Below are positions 1 to 9,770 of a stretch of 26,716 nucleotides of DNA, one piece after another (position 1 is the first letter of the stretch; each line of letters begins with the position of its first letter). The notes beneath the pieces were generated by a model. The model made no database searches. It saw nothing but the letters and a program-made list of their open reading frames with translations, and was not told the DNA's origin. The translations under genes were made by a program, and so were the position numbers. This DNA is from Xanthoparmelia taractica (Eukaryota > Ascomycota > Lecanoromycetes > Lecanorales > Parmeliaceae). The DNA lies in assembly GCA_033085395.1 (NCBI GenBank), contig JANQBS010000413.1, positions 1-26,716 on the forward strand. The letters run 5' to 3'.

Positions 1-1781
1 TTATAAGAAATATATTTAAGACTATTAATAAGATAATTATTAAAAAAGAATTTCTATATAGCTCGATATTAATAATAGTGTAACTAGCGAGAACGTAGCA
101 TCTTTATCTTTCGTGCGGGGAAAATATCTCTTTGCTATCGATATTAACTCTTATTTTTCGTCTTAATCCAAAGAGAATTAATAATAAGAATAACAAAGTC
201 TATAGTAAGAATAGCAAAGTCTTACTTACGAAATATAACGAGATCTTATCTTATATATTAATAGAACTATTAACTAATAACGACTTTATATTCTCTCTTT
301 ATTAATAAAAGATATTCTTACTTTAATATATAAAAAAGAATATTTTAACTTTTAGAGATACTATTAAATTATTATCTTATTCTAATATATTTATAAAATT
401 ATAAAGTATTTATAAGACTTTATTTAATATTATTTAGAGTGTTTAGTTCTATAGATAAGAAGATACGTATCTTACGATAGCTTATAGTTAATCTTATCTT
501 CGCCCGTGTCTTTTTATATTCTAATTATTAACTTTATTCTAATATTATCTCTATTAAATTATAAATTAAGTTAAATTAAATTTATTACTTATAAATTTAT
601 AAAAGCTATTTAATTAAGTAAAAGTACTTTTAAATTAATTTAATATTATTAATTAAAGAATCTTAAAAGTTATTATTAGCGATCGAGATAAGAAATTTCT
701 TTCGAAGCTTTAGAAATCGCTTTTCAAACTATTAAAGATTTCTCTATTTTATTTAATAGCCTATTATTTATAAATTAATAATATAAGCGAACGCATTAAC
801 TAGACTACTAAGATAGCTTTAAGATACTTCGTATATATTCTTAATAAATCTTCTTTATAATTAAAAGTTCTATTATAAATATAAATCTTTTTAAATAACT
901 TTATCTCTTTTAAGATTATATTAAGCGAAATAATCTATAATTTTACTTTAAATAGATTTTTAAATTTATTTTAATTACTAATTAAAATCGATTACGTCTT
1001 TATATAAATTATAATTAAAGATATTATCGATTTTACTTAAATATATAATAATTTTATTACGATAGAAAGTATTAATTAATGTTTCTTAGAGTAGGAAAAT
1101 AGATACTTCTTCGACTACATAAAGACTATAAGATTCTCTCTATTCTTAATATTATTAATAAGCTATTATAATAATATATCGATTCTTTTTAGATTATAAA
1201 TAAAGTAGATAGACTTATTTATAAACTTACTATTTCTATAAAATAAAGAGTTTATCTTATCTTTATAATAGTATAATAAAACCTTATTCTACGTTATAGA
1301 ACGATTCTTTTTAACGACCTCGATCTTAAAATATCTCGTCTATTTCTATTAATAATAATAATACTATTAATTTAGAAATTAACGATTTCTTAATAAACGA
1401 ATTATTAAGAAGAGATATAATTTAACTATAGAATATCTAGTAAAATAAAAAAATATAATTAGTAATATAGTTAGTAATATAATATTAAAAATCTTAATAA
1501 TGCTTCTAAGTTAATAAAGAAATATAAGGAGAAAGTAGCTAGAATTCGAGCTATTACACCTACATTTACATTTATTTCTATCATCTCATCTCCGTCTTTT
1601 TAATCAAAAAAAGAAAGAGATCGTTCTAGAAAGTAATCTAAATAATACTCACACTATATCTACTTATCCTATCGCTATACTTAAACGTTTAACGAGTATT
1701 ATTAATTAAGAAATAATTCTTCTCTACTCGATAACGTTTATATAATTATTAAAGAGAGATAATAATATATAATTGTTATTT
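1..1781 (+). pseudogene. Ty3/gypsy retrotransposon relic (integrase and 3' end), plus strand
   Basis: This is heavily AT-biased decayed DNA with no usable ORF, but one frame still reads as a chromovirus-type integrase. A segment starting near 669 reads I-I-S-D-R-D-K-K-F-L. About 36 codons later (near 783) I-S-E-R-I-N-stop-T-T-K-I-A-L-R follows in the same frame, matching the family's second Asp and Glu. The Asp codon at 681 and the Glu codon at 789 give an exact D-X35-E spacing, so decay was by point mutation without indels here. In-frame TAA/TAG codons replace likely Gln or Trp codons. The element enters from the left edge, so gag, protease and RT would lie outside the window. I did not recognise domains in 1-500 or 1100-1781. 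Confidence 0.75.
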
Positions 1782-2455
1782 TGTAACATGAAGAATTAAT
1801 TGCATTATAACTATTGTTATTAATTTACTACCTAATGTATTAACTAATATTCTAATTATATAATTTAATCTTCGAAAGAATCTTACTATTACTAACTTCC
1901 CGTTAATGTTAGTATATTATCACGCTATTATTAACGGGTTTGCTTAATTGACAAGGTTTGTCTATATACTTCAATATGTATATAATAGCAAGCGAGATCG
2001 CTCGCTTTTTCTTCTATTTCGGTGGATACTATTATGAATACGGGTCGGAAAGGTGTGGTATATTTGATGGTATGGGATTAGTTTTTCGAATATCATATCG
2101 AAAGGTATAGAATATCCCATACTCTCATTGGGTTTTTAATAAATATATTACGTAATAATTTTTAATATTCTAAAAATACGTAAAAAGCTTAAGCTAACGC
2201 TTATATAGTTATAATATTCTATAAATAGATTAAAAAGATATAATTTTTTAAAAAAAGTTAAAAAAAAGTTGAAAACGACTGTTCAACAGATACCACACCT
2301 TTCCGACCCGTAGTTATGAAAACGCACTTGCCAAGCCAATCAAGAAATCGGCTCAGGTAAGTGCTTGGCTTGGCTGGCTAACTTAGATAGATTTTTCCAA
2401 CTTAGAATAACCAAGAATTACACACTCAACTAACCATACACTCTTTGCTATTACA
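1782..2455 (+). repeat. candidate 3' LTR of the left gypsy relic, interrupted by a MITE
   Basis: The segment begins TGTAA and ends TTACA, the TG...CA inverted termini expected of an LTR. It follows the plus-strand integrase remains, and a purine-rich run (aaagagagat, near 1751) sits shortly upstream. Without the MITE at 2040-2311 and its target duplication it is about 392 bp. It keeps more CpA/TpG than the interior, as expected of a short repeat that partly escaped mutation. It contains a small palindrome (AAGCGAG-AT-CGCTCGCTT, about 1991-2008). The 5' LTR is not in the window to confirm the boundaries, so this is partly inference. Confidence 0.45.
2040..2311 (+). mobile_element. MITE copy A (272 bp, 22-bp terminal inverted repeats)
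   Basis: This non-coding element is bounded by perfect 22-bp inverted termini beginning ACGGGTCGGAAAGGTGTGGT. The interior is AT-rich with no ORF. The flanking 10-mers (tattatgaat and agttatgaaa) share 7 positions in register, including TTATGAA, and so look like a worn 10-bp target duplication. That duplication length, clean in copies B and C, points to a Mutator-like (MULE) class non-autonomous element. The termini have escaped the C-to-T decay of the surrounding DNA. Confidence 0.88.
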
Positions 2456-2475
2456 TCTAAATACTATTATTATAT

Positions 2476-2700
2476 TATAATAGTAATAGAAAAATAGTTA
2501 GTAAGTATATAACTCTTAGTTATTTCTAAGTCTAAAAATCTATCTAAGTCTTACTTACTAATATCGATTTCTAGTCTACTTAATAAGTACGTTTTCGTAA
2601 TATAACTAGTTAGAATAATTATACTAGCTATCGACTATTTAATTCTAGATATAAACGCTAAGTATTTTTATAACGCTTAATATAAAATATTCTTTTATTT
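2476..2700 (-). repeat. decayed inverted copy of the 1782-2455 LTR
   Basis: Read in reverse, the end of the candidate LTR (about 2310-2455) aligns with this stretch. Shared blocks include aaaatctatctaagt, gttatt-ctaagt, and gtacgttttcgtaata against gtgcgttttcata. Most differences are G-to-A or C-to-T, as expected of a RIP-mutated partner. The two copies meet tail to tail around 2456-2476. The outer end near 2700 is approximate. The stretch 2700-2904 passes into normal base composition, and nothing further is recognised there. Confidence 0.6.
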
Positions 2701-2904
2701 AGTATCAATAAAACTAAAATATCTTAGTAACTAATTAAATTTTTACTTTTATGAAAATAAATTCAGAAACGCCGAAATTCGGGTCTAGCGCTAGGCGTTC
2801 TTCCGTAGTATATGGCTGAAAGACTGATACTACTCTATACTAACACCGTCAGGAAGTCCCGTAGCCAGCCCTCAGAGTAATAACGCTGAGTATTACCATC
2901 GGCT

Positions 2905-4040
2905 ATGCTAGCTCTCCGCTACGTTTGGAGACATCGTTGCCCTTCAAGGGGCTTCAAGCGCGAGCTGAGTTTGGCATACAATCTGCACGAGCCTCAAAAC
3001 CTCGAACCGGGCCATGCCCCTTTAATCGTTTTGCACGGGCTGTTCGGGTCCAAACAAAACAATAGGAGCATTAGTAAGTATGGCACTTCACGAACAGCTT
3101 GTCAAGTCCATCATCTGATTGGAGTAGGGCACTTGCGCGAGACCTCAAAGCGCCAGTGTTTGCGCTTGTCAGTCTTGTAAGGTCGCAATTGAGATACGTT
3201 TCGCTTATTACGCTCTAGGATTTGAGGAATCACGGCGACTCACCGCACGATCCAGTGCACGACTATTCAGCGATGGCTGCTGACGTGGAGGAATTCATGC
3301 AACAGCATGATCTGCGGTTACCCACCTTGATAGGACATTCCATGTCAGCTTCCGTTGTTTGAGTAAGATCTTGGTCAAAGCTGAAAGCATGAAAGGGGTG
3401 CAAAAGTTGCTATGACCGTGGCATTGCGATCTCCTCAGCTTGTGGGAGCCTTGATACCAGTTGACAACGCACCAGTCGATGCTAATCTAAAGAGCGACTT
3501 TCATAAATACGTTCAAGGTTTGCGGGATATCGAGGATGCGCAGGTTAAGACACAAGTAGAAGCAGATGAGATTCTCAAGTTGTATGAGAAGGTTGGTTGT
3601 TGATCAAGCCTTGATTCCTGCATACTTTATAACTCTTACCTTGTCAGGCCCTGCCCATTCGGCAATTTCTGCTCACCAATCTTGTACGGGCTTCGGACGG
3701 AGAATATCTACGGCTTCGTATCCCTATTAAAACGCTCGCTTTGAGCCTTGACAAGATGGGGGATTTCCCTTTCCATGACCCTGATGAGGCTCGCTATGAC
3801 GGCCAAACACTGATTGTGCGCGGTAACAAAAGTGGCTATGTGTCGGATGATGTGCTACCTCTGATCGGACGGTTCTTCCCAATGTTCGAATTGATCAGTA
3901 TTGATAGCGGTCATTGGGTGATCTCTGAGAGACCCGAGGCCTTTAAACAAGGTACTTCTTGGAACTCCCTAATTTGACGTAATGCTGATCTGCTAGCCGT
4001 TGTGGAATTCTTGAAGGAGGCAGAAGGGCGAGACACGTGA
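2905..4040 (+). CDS. ABHD11/Imo32-like mitochondrial alpha/beta hydrolase
   Basis: Six exons fit: 2905-3077, 3128-3167, 3219-3343, 3396-3591, 3648-3951 and 3997-4040. They give a 293-residue protein, and all introns are GT-AG of 45-56 bp. The N-terminus is Arg-rich without acidic residues for 17 positions, consistent with a mitochondrial presequence. The fold is marked by LHGLFGSK (about 43-50) for the oxyanion-hole strand, LRNHGDSPH (73-81), the nucleophile elbow GHSMG with Ser112, and DSGHW with the likely catalytic His267. The acid residue is not assigned. The family (yeast YGR031W/IMO32, human ABHD11) consists of mitochondrial serine hydrolases; the exact substrate here is unknown. The donor at 3078 is preferred over GTAAGT at 3074 because only it keeps the conserved frame S-I-S-K-A-L-A-R-D-L. 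The gene lies about 450 bp from the repeat block yet shows no damage. Confidence 0.88.
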
Positions 4041-4546
4041 GGAGGCCATTAAGCTTTTCGACATCAATGTTACTCCTCGCTGCTGTCTTTCCCGACGGAA
4101 ATTGTAGATCGCTAATATCCACACGGGGGATGGGCAAACTCACACGCGGCCTTCAGCAGCGACTCGCACTGCTTGCTTGCGTGTTCTGCGATAGGAAAGT
4201 AACTCCTTGACGAGACTACGGTTGTAGGTGTTGGCCAGCGAGCATGATCAGATATGGGCCATTTTTAGGAAGATGTAGCCAACCCGTTCTCACTGACATT
4301 GCCACACAGCTTAGTCTCCTCATGGCGACCAGGTCAGAACGAGCTACTCCCGTCCATTGTACCATGGCACGGTGAGCTGGCTCTATATAGTGGTCAGACG
4401 TGACTGATATTAATCCTTGAAACAGGAATCGAAAGACTCTGTGCGTGCATTTGTGGATTTGCGACTATGATGACACGTTTGCACGTTTTGCATAGAGATG
4501 GCTAGCTTTGCTGCACGAAGACCCATGCACAACATCCGGCCAACGC
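4041..4546. other. convergent intergenic region
   Basis: This region holds the 3' ends of the hydrolase (+) and eS1 (-) genes. The composition is normal. I see no ORF with a plausible codon pattern, no tRNA and no repeat. Confidence 0.6.
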
Positions 4547-5523
4547 TCAAACTTCATCCAGCACCTTCTCCTTGAACTCTCTCTCAACCTTCTGCCCTTG
4601 CTCATCCGTACTCGATTCACCATGAAGGTTGAGAAGAGCGCCTAGATCGAATTTTGGCGCCTTTAATAGCTTGACTTTTCGAATATGAACCTACACTGAA
4701 TTTAGCAAGACGATGAAATCCAAGCTCCAATGCACACGGATTGGCACACATTTTGAAGTGGATAGATGCCCTGAGTGGCTTTTTCGATTTCACGACCGAT
4801 GACCTCCGGGATCAGCTTGGTTGTCAGCTGCGAAAGTGTGCAGCTGGATGCTTCGCGCTGTATGATCTCGACCATCTTCTTGCGGATGGCACGGATCTGT
4901 GATGACCGAGCGTACGTAGTTTTCTTGATCTGATTGGGCCGTCTTTTCGTGAATGCTATGGCAAAAAGTCGAAGAAGGTAATCATCTGTAGACTTGACGA
5001 CAACATTGGCTTCAATGAGGGACTGCCACTTGCGGACCAGTGAGCGTAATTTATCAGAGGTGAAGTCAAGTCCGTGGAAGTTAGTCAAGCAATTCTTGCC
5101 CTGCACTTCGTCGACCCTGAGCTTGACCTTTCGGAATGCATGATCCTCGTCTTTCTGTAGATCGGCGAGAGAAACCTCGAATATCCTCCCCTTTAGAGCG
5201 TCATTCGCATTCTTGAGACCCGTGGTCCTGTTGACAAGCGTTTTTCCAACACTACAAATCTTAGTTTTCACTATGATGGGTCGGGGTACATTGTGCATAC
5301 TCGCGAACCTGGAAGGTTGATGGGGCCTACTGAACGTTAGACGTGGGCAGGTGTTGAATGGTTCAAAACATACCTTGACCGAATACCAATCTTTGCGAGT
5401 GAAGGGGTCTTGCGTTCTCTTCTTGAGCCCTTTCTTGCCTTTGGAAAGGCGCTTGTTCCTGCGACAAATTTTAACATTCACAAGGTCATTGAGCGAGAAG
5501 AAGACTCACTTTCCGACAGCCAT
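4547..5523 (-). CDS. RPS1: 40S ribosomal protein eS1 (RPS1/S3a)
   Basis: Component of the small ribosomal subunit near the mRNA exit region. Five exons on the minus strand: 5510-5523, 5374-5458, 5301-5326, 4750-5251 and 4547-4690. They give 256 residues, matching the family length of about 255-264. The start MAVGKNKRLSKGKKGLKK is the canonical eS1 N-terminus. DPFTRKDWYSVK, VGKTLVNRT, FEVSLADLQ, GKNCLTNFHG, DDYLLRLF and PKFDLG follow in order. A 26-nt micro-exon (5301-5326) encodes APSTFQVR plus part of Asp and is needed to join VK to DVGKT. The start codon is set by the 14-nt first exon, whose donor GTGAGT lies directly behind MAVGK. The splice model was inferred by eye, but every junction keeps frame and the conserved sequence. 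Confidence 0.95.
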
Positions 5524-6028
5524 GAATGCGGTATGGAGACTCCGTTAACGTAGAGAATGTGTTTTGTGGGCAAATCTTTAGCGAGGTATTATTCTAAAAG
5601 GCTTGGCGCTTTCTGCGCTAAGCTGGTTCGAAAAGGTCTTTTGCTCACCAACGCTTCAAATAAAGTAGATCAGTTGGTCCTACAGTCTATTCATTGCCTA
5701 TGAGTCTCACCAGCGGTTGCGCCATACAAGCCACTTTATATCGCTACCTTGCGACGCCTACTGAGGATTTGTATACCGCACCACTTGATTTGATTAAGCT
5801 TGACTACGCTACGAGGTGGTGGTCATTCTCTGGTCCGGCTTAATCGTCGACCGAGTTACGCCAACGGACAGGTTTCAGTAGCAAGCGTCGAGAACTCCTT
5901 TGCTACATTGATCACCCAAAGGTCAATGGTCGACATCCTCCCTACATAGATTTCGAAGAGTCAGCACTGCTCCTCTGAGTCAAAGAATATATATTCCGTA
6001 ACAGATTTGGTTAGTTGAAAAAGTATCT
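5524..6028. promoter_or_regulatory. upstream region of RPS1 and 3' end of URC1
   Basis: About 500 bp between the RPS1 start and the URC1 stop, both on the minus strand. It must hold the RPS1 promoter and 5' UTR and the URC1 terminator. I could not assign a TATA box or a known ribosomal-protein promoter motif. Confidence 0.4.
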
Positions 6029-8537
6029 TCAGCACAGAAAATAGTACTGAAATTTCAGAACCTGGCATGAGCGAGAAAGAAACACCGGGTAATATACGTA
6101 CCAAGCCCTGCCGCGTACTTTACTTAACTCTTCCATGGTCGGAATTTTTTCGTTCGTGAAATATCCCGCGTATATCTTCGCATCAATCTCCACTCTGCTG
6201 TCTTCTGGTATAAGTTTTTCAGGGATGGGGACACGCTCATGGATAGGGATGCCCTGGCTGACAATAGCATCGTATTTCATACTGAGAGTGTCAGCAATTA
6301 GCCATTTTCCTTTCAATCGACCATTGTCCAATAGCGGGTTACGTTCTGTAAAGGAGAGCATACTTTGACATGCTTAGCATACGATCAATCTTGGTGATGC
6401 CGAGCCAGTGCAGTATCTGTGGGTCACTTGTTAACAGGGGCTACAGAAAAGATCGTTTTGTAGACATACATCCGGCATCAGTGCTTGAAATCGCATATCC
6501 TACACTAGTCAGCGGGTTTCAGCAAAAACAGCTTTTAGTGATTGCCAACCTTGACACCAGCAATGTTCTCCGTCCTTTGGAAATACTCACTAGCACCTTG
6601 AGAACAGTCAGCTTGCTACTGGATCAATAAAGAGACAGAAGAACTATACGGTCTGTTCCCCGCTTGCCTTTGGTTTATGCAAAGTCAGTAAGGGATTCGT
6701 GAACCGCGCGAGATGTTTCAGCGACAGGGGGGCATACGAGCATTATACACGAGGTATTTCGTTACTTCTCCTAGTGCTCTGCCCTCTTTGCGAAAATAAA
6801 TAACTACGCCGCTTCCGCCGTTTTGTGCTTCTTTAACTGCTTCCTCAACGCCAAAGATCAGGTACGGACGGCTGTAGGATTGTTGTAGTTAGCGTCTCTT
6901 CAGTTAGGGACAGCTTCTGGCCCATGTACTCCGGCATATGTCTTGCAACTCGAAGTGTGGCAAAACTATACGAATTTGGACGTACCAGGTGCAAATGTCG
7001 GAGCCGAAAACATCACTGCCTAAATGATGTGGAATCAGCTTGGTCGTGAAAAAGGTCCCAGTTGTCGATAAGTCGCAAATTAATGACTCAGGATGAAAGG
7101 GTCCGGAAAAGATAGCCCACCGTTACACTCGTCATGGACCCGTAGAGCTAGTCTAACCTTAGGGTTTGCCATCTTCGCAGGATCGCCGAAGCAGTAGACC
7201 GTCAGGCCTCCAATAGCTGAATGTCAATTTCGGAGTCAGTGTTTGGCGGTGTGGGGACGGTGTGGGGACTTAATGGAGCATTGGAACCTATTTATAAAGG
7301 AAAACCACGTCTCTTTAAGATTCAGTCCGCAAAGGGGAACGTGGAATCCGAAAACACGTACGAGGGAGAAATAGTTTGATGTCCCCGCGGGTTATAAGCT
7401 CTGGGAAGGATCCTCCTGTGTTCTCGAATAGAGATCTACGCAAAGCTCCTTCGTCTGGTGAGGAGTTAATTTCTCCGTATGCTTTAGGGAAGCATTGATA
7501 AACGAGACTGAGTCTTTACTGCTCGAATGGGTATCATACCTATTCCAAATCGCTTGGCGACACCAGGGAGATACCAGACCGGCTCAACCGCGAATTTTGT
7601 CACGGCTAGTTCTCCAGAATCATTGAGACATATCTTTTTATCTGGGACAATGCGACCGTCACGGACACTTTGCTCAAGCTCGGGCAGTTTCATATGCTGC
7701 CAAATGATTTCAAAGTCAGTGTGGCCTGTTCGAGAGGATATATCGAGCCTTGGAACGTAGTTCGAAAAATAAGACTCCCTAGACATGTCTCAAGGCTCAT
7801 GATATTATCCAGAAAGTGTAAAGATGTGCTCTAGAAATACGTACTGCCTTGGTAATAGCTATGCTTGGTCTGATGTGGATGTTCTCATGGCGCATTATGT
7901 CTGAAAACAGCCAAGGGCTCAAGTGGCCGAGGGGGTCTATGGAAACAACCTTTTTCCACTGGGGAAAAGGGCCAACACTTATAGCTGGTTCGCTGTTGGT
8001 GAAGTCAGGTTTATGGTCCACATCGAGATGTTTGCTTGCTACTGCTAGTGCATGGTAAACGGAGTATGAGCCGCCATGAGCACCGATCGCTGGTCGTATA
8101 GAAGTCAGAGATACCGTAGGAAGTTAGCTTTAGCCTCGCTCACCGTTTCGACGCCTAATAGTGCTCTGACTACGTGCCACTACGACGGGGCCTCGTTTCA
8201 GGGCATCATCGTGCCCCCAATTCATAATTAGAGGGTCTATGCCCGACTGTCCTGGATAGGTTGTTAGAATGATCCTTGAGCTGGCAGTAGCACTATGTTT
8301 CCGCTCATCTCCTGTTATTGATGATTGAGCGGAGGCAGTGGGGGTTGATGATCGATGGTTTGTTGCTGCAGTGTCGTGCACTTGCTTGACTCCAGAAAGA
8401 ACGTTAACCTGTCCTTGTATACACTCTACAGCAGCAGACAGATGTTGATAGTCTTCCCGTATGGACTGAACTGTGGAGAGAATCTGCTTCATCAATTCGT
8501 GCTGATCCGAAGGTGATGCGGCGTCTCTGGAGGCCAT
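6029..8537 (-). CDS. URC1: GTP cyclohydrolase II-like protein of uracil catabolism (URC1)
   Basis: Twelve exons on the minus strand: 8144-8537, 7845-8089, 7540-7696, 7362-7481, 7121-7216, 6986-7019, 6738-6871, 6650-6667, 6550-6596, 6470-6499, 6364-6416 and about 6029-6281. The protein is about 526 residues, or about 504 if a last intron ends it at 6055. The N-terminal ~60 residues look helical. From about residue 88 the fungal URC1-specific domain runs (TTYPGQSGIDPL, RGPVVVARSQSTIRRRN, GAHGGSYS). The GTP cyclohydrolase II domain starts near 306. Its zinc ligands Cys336, Cys347 and Cys349 keep the C-X10-C-X-C spacing of RibA, followed by the catalytic-loop equivalent YFRKEGRALGE. Established: URC1 is needed for the fungal URC uracil-degradation route and is a relative of, not a replacement for, riboflavin RIB1. 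The riboflavin enzyme is unlikely here because of the long N-terminal domain. The C-terminus after GRAW is uncertain. Confidence 0.9.
7248..7269. repeat. 11-bp tandem duplication in URC1 intron 4
   Basis: Two perfect adjacent copies of GGTGTGGGGAC lie inside the 145-bp fourth intron of URC1 (7217-7361), one of the longer introns in the gene. No function is suggested. Confidence 0.9.
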
Positions 8538-8767
8538 AGCGAGAGCGAGTTGGTAAGCCCTTTGAATGAGAGTCTTTCACTATTATTGAAGTTTAGATTT
8601 CGGAGTACGTTTCTGGCGCCAAATCAGCAAACATACCTTAACGGTTTAACCCCACGCTTAGATAAGGTTGCCGCTATCTTAGCCCTGCAGATCTCGTTGA
8701 GGCTCTTCGAGTCATGTAGAGGCGCTTTCAAAGCGTCCGAATATCGCCTCGCCTCCAAAAGTACACC
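8538..8767. promoter_or_regulatory. divergent URC1/ELF1 promoter with two GATA-type motifs
   Basis: A 230-bp region between the start codons of URC1 (-) and ELF1 (+). It contains AGATAAG at 8660-8666 and CTATCTT (AAGATAG on the minus strand) at 8674-8680. Both fit the HGATAR consensus of fungal nitrogen GATA factors such as AreA/Nit2. Paired close sites would fit nitrogen control of a uracil-catabolic gene, but the motif is short and chance occurrence is possible. Confidence 0.45.
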
Positions 8768-9374
8768 ATGGTAAGCTTGCAGCCTTTGAAGCCCCCTAAG
8801 TCATACAGCCAAATCTGATCTATCTTAGGGTAAACGTAAGAAGTCTTCTCGGAAGCCGCAAGGGCCGAAGAAGGTTGGTGTCTAAGCCTATCGCCCTTGT
8901 GCATTGTCATGAAATCTTGCTCATACTATAAGGGTGTAGAAAGAGCCTCTTCCGACAAACTTCCCATGCCTTTTTTGCAACCACGAGAAATCCGTTTCTA
9001 TCAAATTAGACAAGAAAGCCGGCATCGGCGAACTCTCTTGCAAAGTCTGCGGTCAGCAGTTCCAGACCGGAATAAACTGTAAGGGCCAGGCCGAGCATCA
9101 CGTTAGAGCTTCAATACTCATTCTCGGCAAACGGCTGACAAAGAGCATTGTAGACCTCTCTGCTGGGGTTGACGTGTATTCCGACTGGATAGATGCTTGC
9201 GATAGCGTAGCCAAAGAAGCAGCCGATGCCCCAGCCACTGATGACGGATTTAATTCTTATCAAGACTTGGCCGCAGGCAACGAGCGAAGAAATTCAGAGA
9301 TGAGCGTTGACAGGCATTTGGTTGCAGCAGTGGGAGGCAATGAGTATGGTGGAGATTTTATTGATGATGACTAG
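8768..9374 (+). CDS. ELF1: transcription elongation factor Elf1 (ELOF1 family)
   Basis: Zinc-ribbon elongation factor that binds RNA polymerase II on chromatin. Four exons: 8768-8770 (the ATG alone), 8829-8873, 8940-9078 and 9154-9374, giving 135 residues. The start MGKRKKSSRKPQGPKK is the basic Elf1 tail. Zinc ligands are Cys26 and Cys29 (CLFC) and Cys50 and Cys53 (CKVC), followed by FQTGIN, YLS and DVYSDWIDAC. The C-terminus is an acidic, low-complexity extension ending DFIDDD, common in fungal orthologues. Exon 1 contains only the initiator codon, followed by GTAAGC. It is convergent with the UPRT gene and divergent from URC1. Confidence 0.94.
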
Positions 9375-9770
9375 AACACTGTTCATCGCATTTGCTTGCA
9401 TGCTGATTCCGTAGCCAACCGGCGTCGAGGATGTCGAATGCGAGGCATACTGCCTTCGAGTTCCTCTGGGAGGAACTCGAAGGCAGCTTGACATGACGGT
9501 CAATTCTACGATAAACGCCGTACTGTCCAATGAGGCTCCGATTTCGAATTTGGCGATCTACGTTACTTCATGAGAGCTTAGACGAACTCTCGCGAGCAGT
9601 GGCACAGGGAAGTGATCACAATGAATGCATCCACTGTCCTCAAGGCTTAGCAAACTCCGTCTTCTGTCCTTACACCTCAGCGCCCTACTGCAATAAATTT
9701 CAAATGAATGCCAATAAATGACATACTTTCTGATGCTGTCACCTCAGGCCCATGATACATGATAACCGAG
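9375..9770. other. convergent intergenic region between ELF1 and UPRT
   Basis: The 3' flanks of two genes transcribed towards each other. The only notable structure is the perfect hairpin at 9450-9486. The short ORFs here are not supported by conservation. Confidence 0.55.
9450..9486. terminator. perfect 17-bp inverted repeat with 3-nt loop
   Basis: The arms CTGCCTTCGAGTTCCTC (9450-9466) and GAGGAACTCGAAGGCAG (9470-9486) are exact reverse complements separated by TGG. The hairpin sits 75 bp after the ELF1 stop and 285 bp after the UPRT stop, in the shared 3' region. A 3'-end or termination role is inferred from position only. It could also be a footprint of a lost element or a structured small RNA. 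Confidence 0.5.

Noticed and set aside
3943..4143. Minus-strand ORF over the hydrolase 3' end
   Set aside because: It overlaps the last exon of a convincing gene on the other strand and shows no conserved pattern.
7484..7786. URC1 exon extended upstream of HMKLPELE through an in-frame Met
   Set aside because: A 148-bp intron from GTACGT (7844) to CAG (7697) joins ITKA to HMKLPELE without gap; the extra ~30 residues look non-conserved. A small alternative exon cannot be fully excluded.
6029..8537. Riboflavin-pathway GTP cyclohydrolase II (RIB1)
   Set aside because: The long N-terminal domain (TTYPGQSGIDPL, GAHGGSYS) is typical of URC1 and absent from RIB1 proteins.
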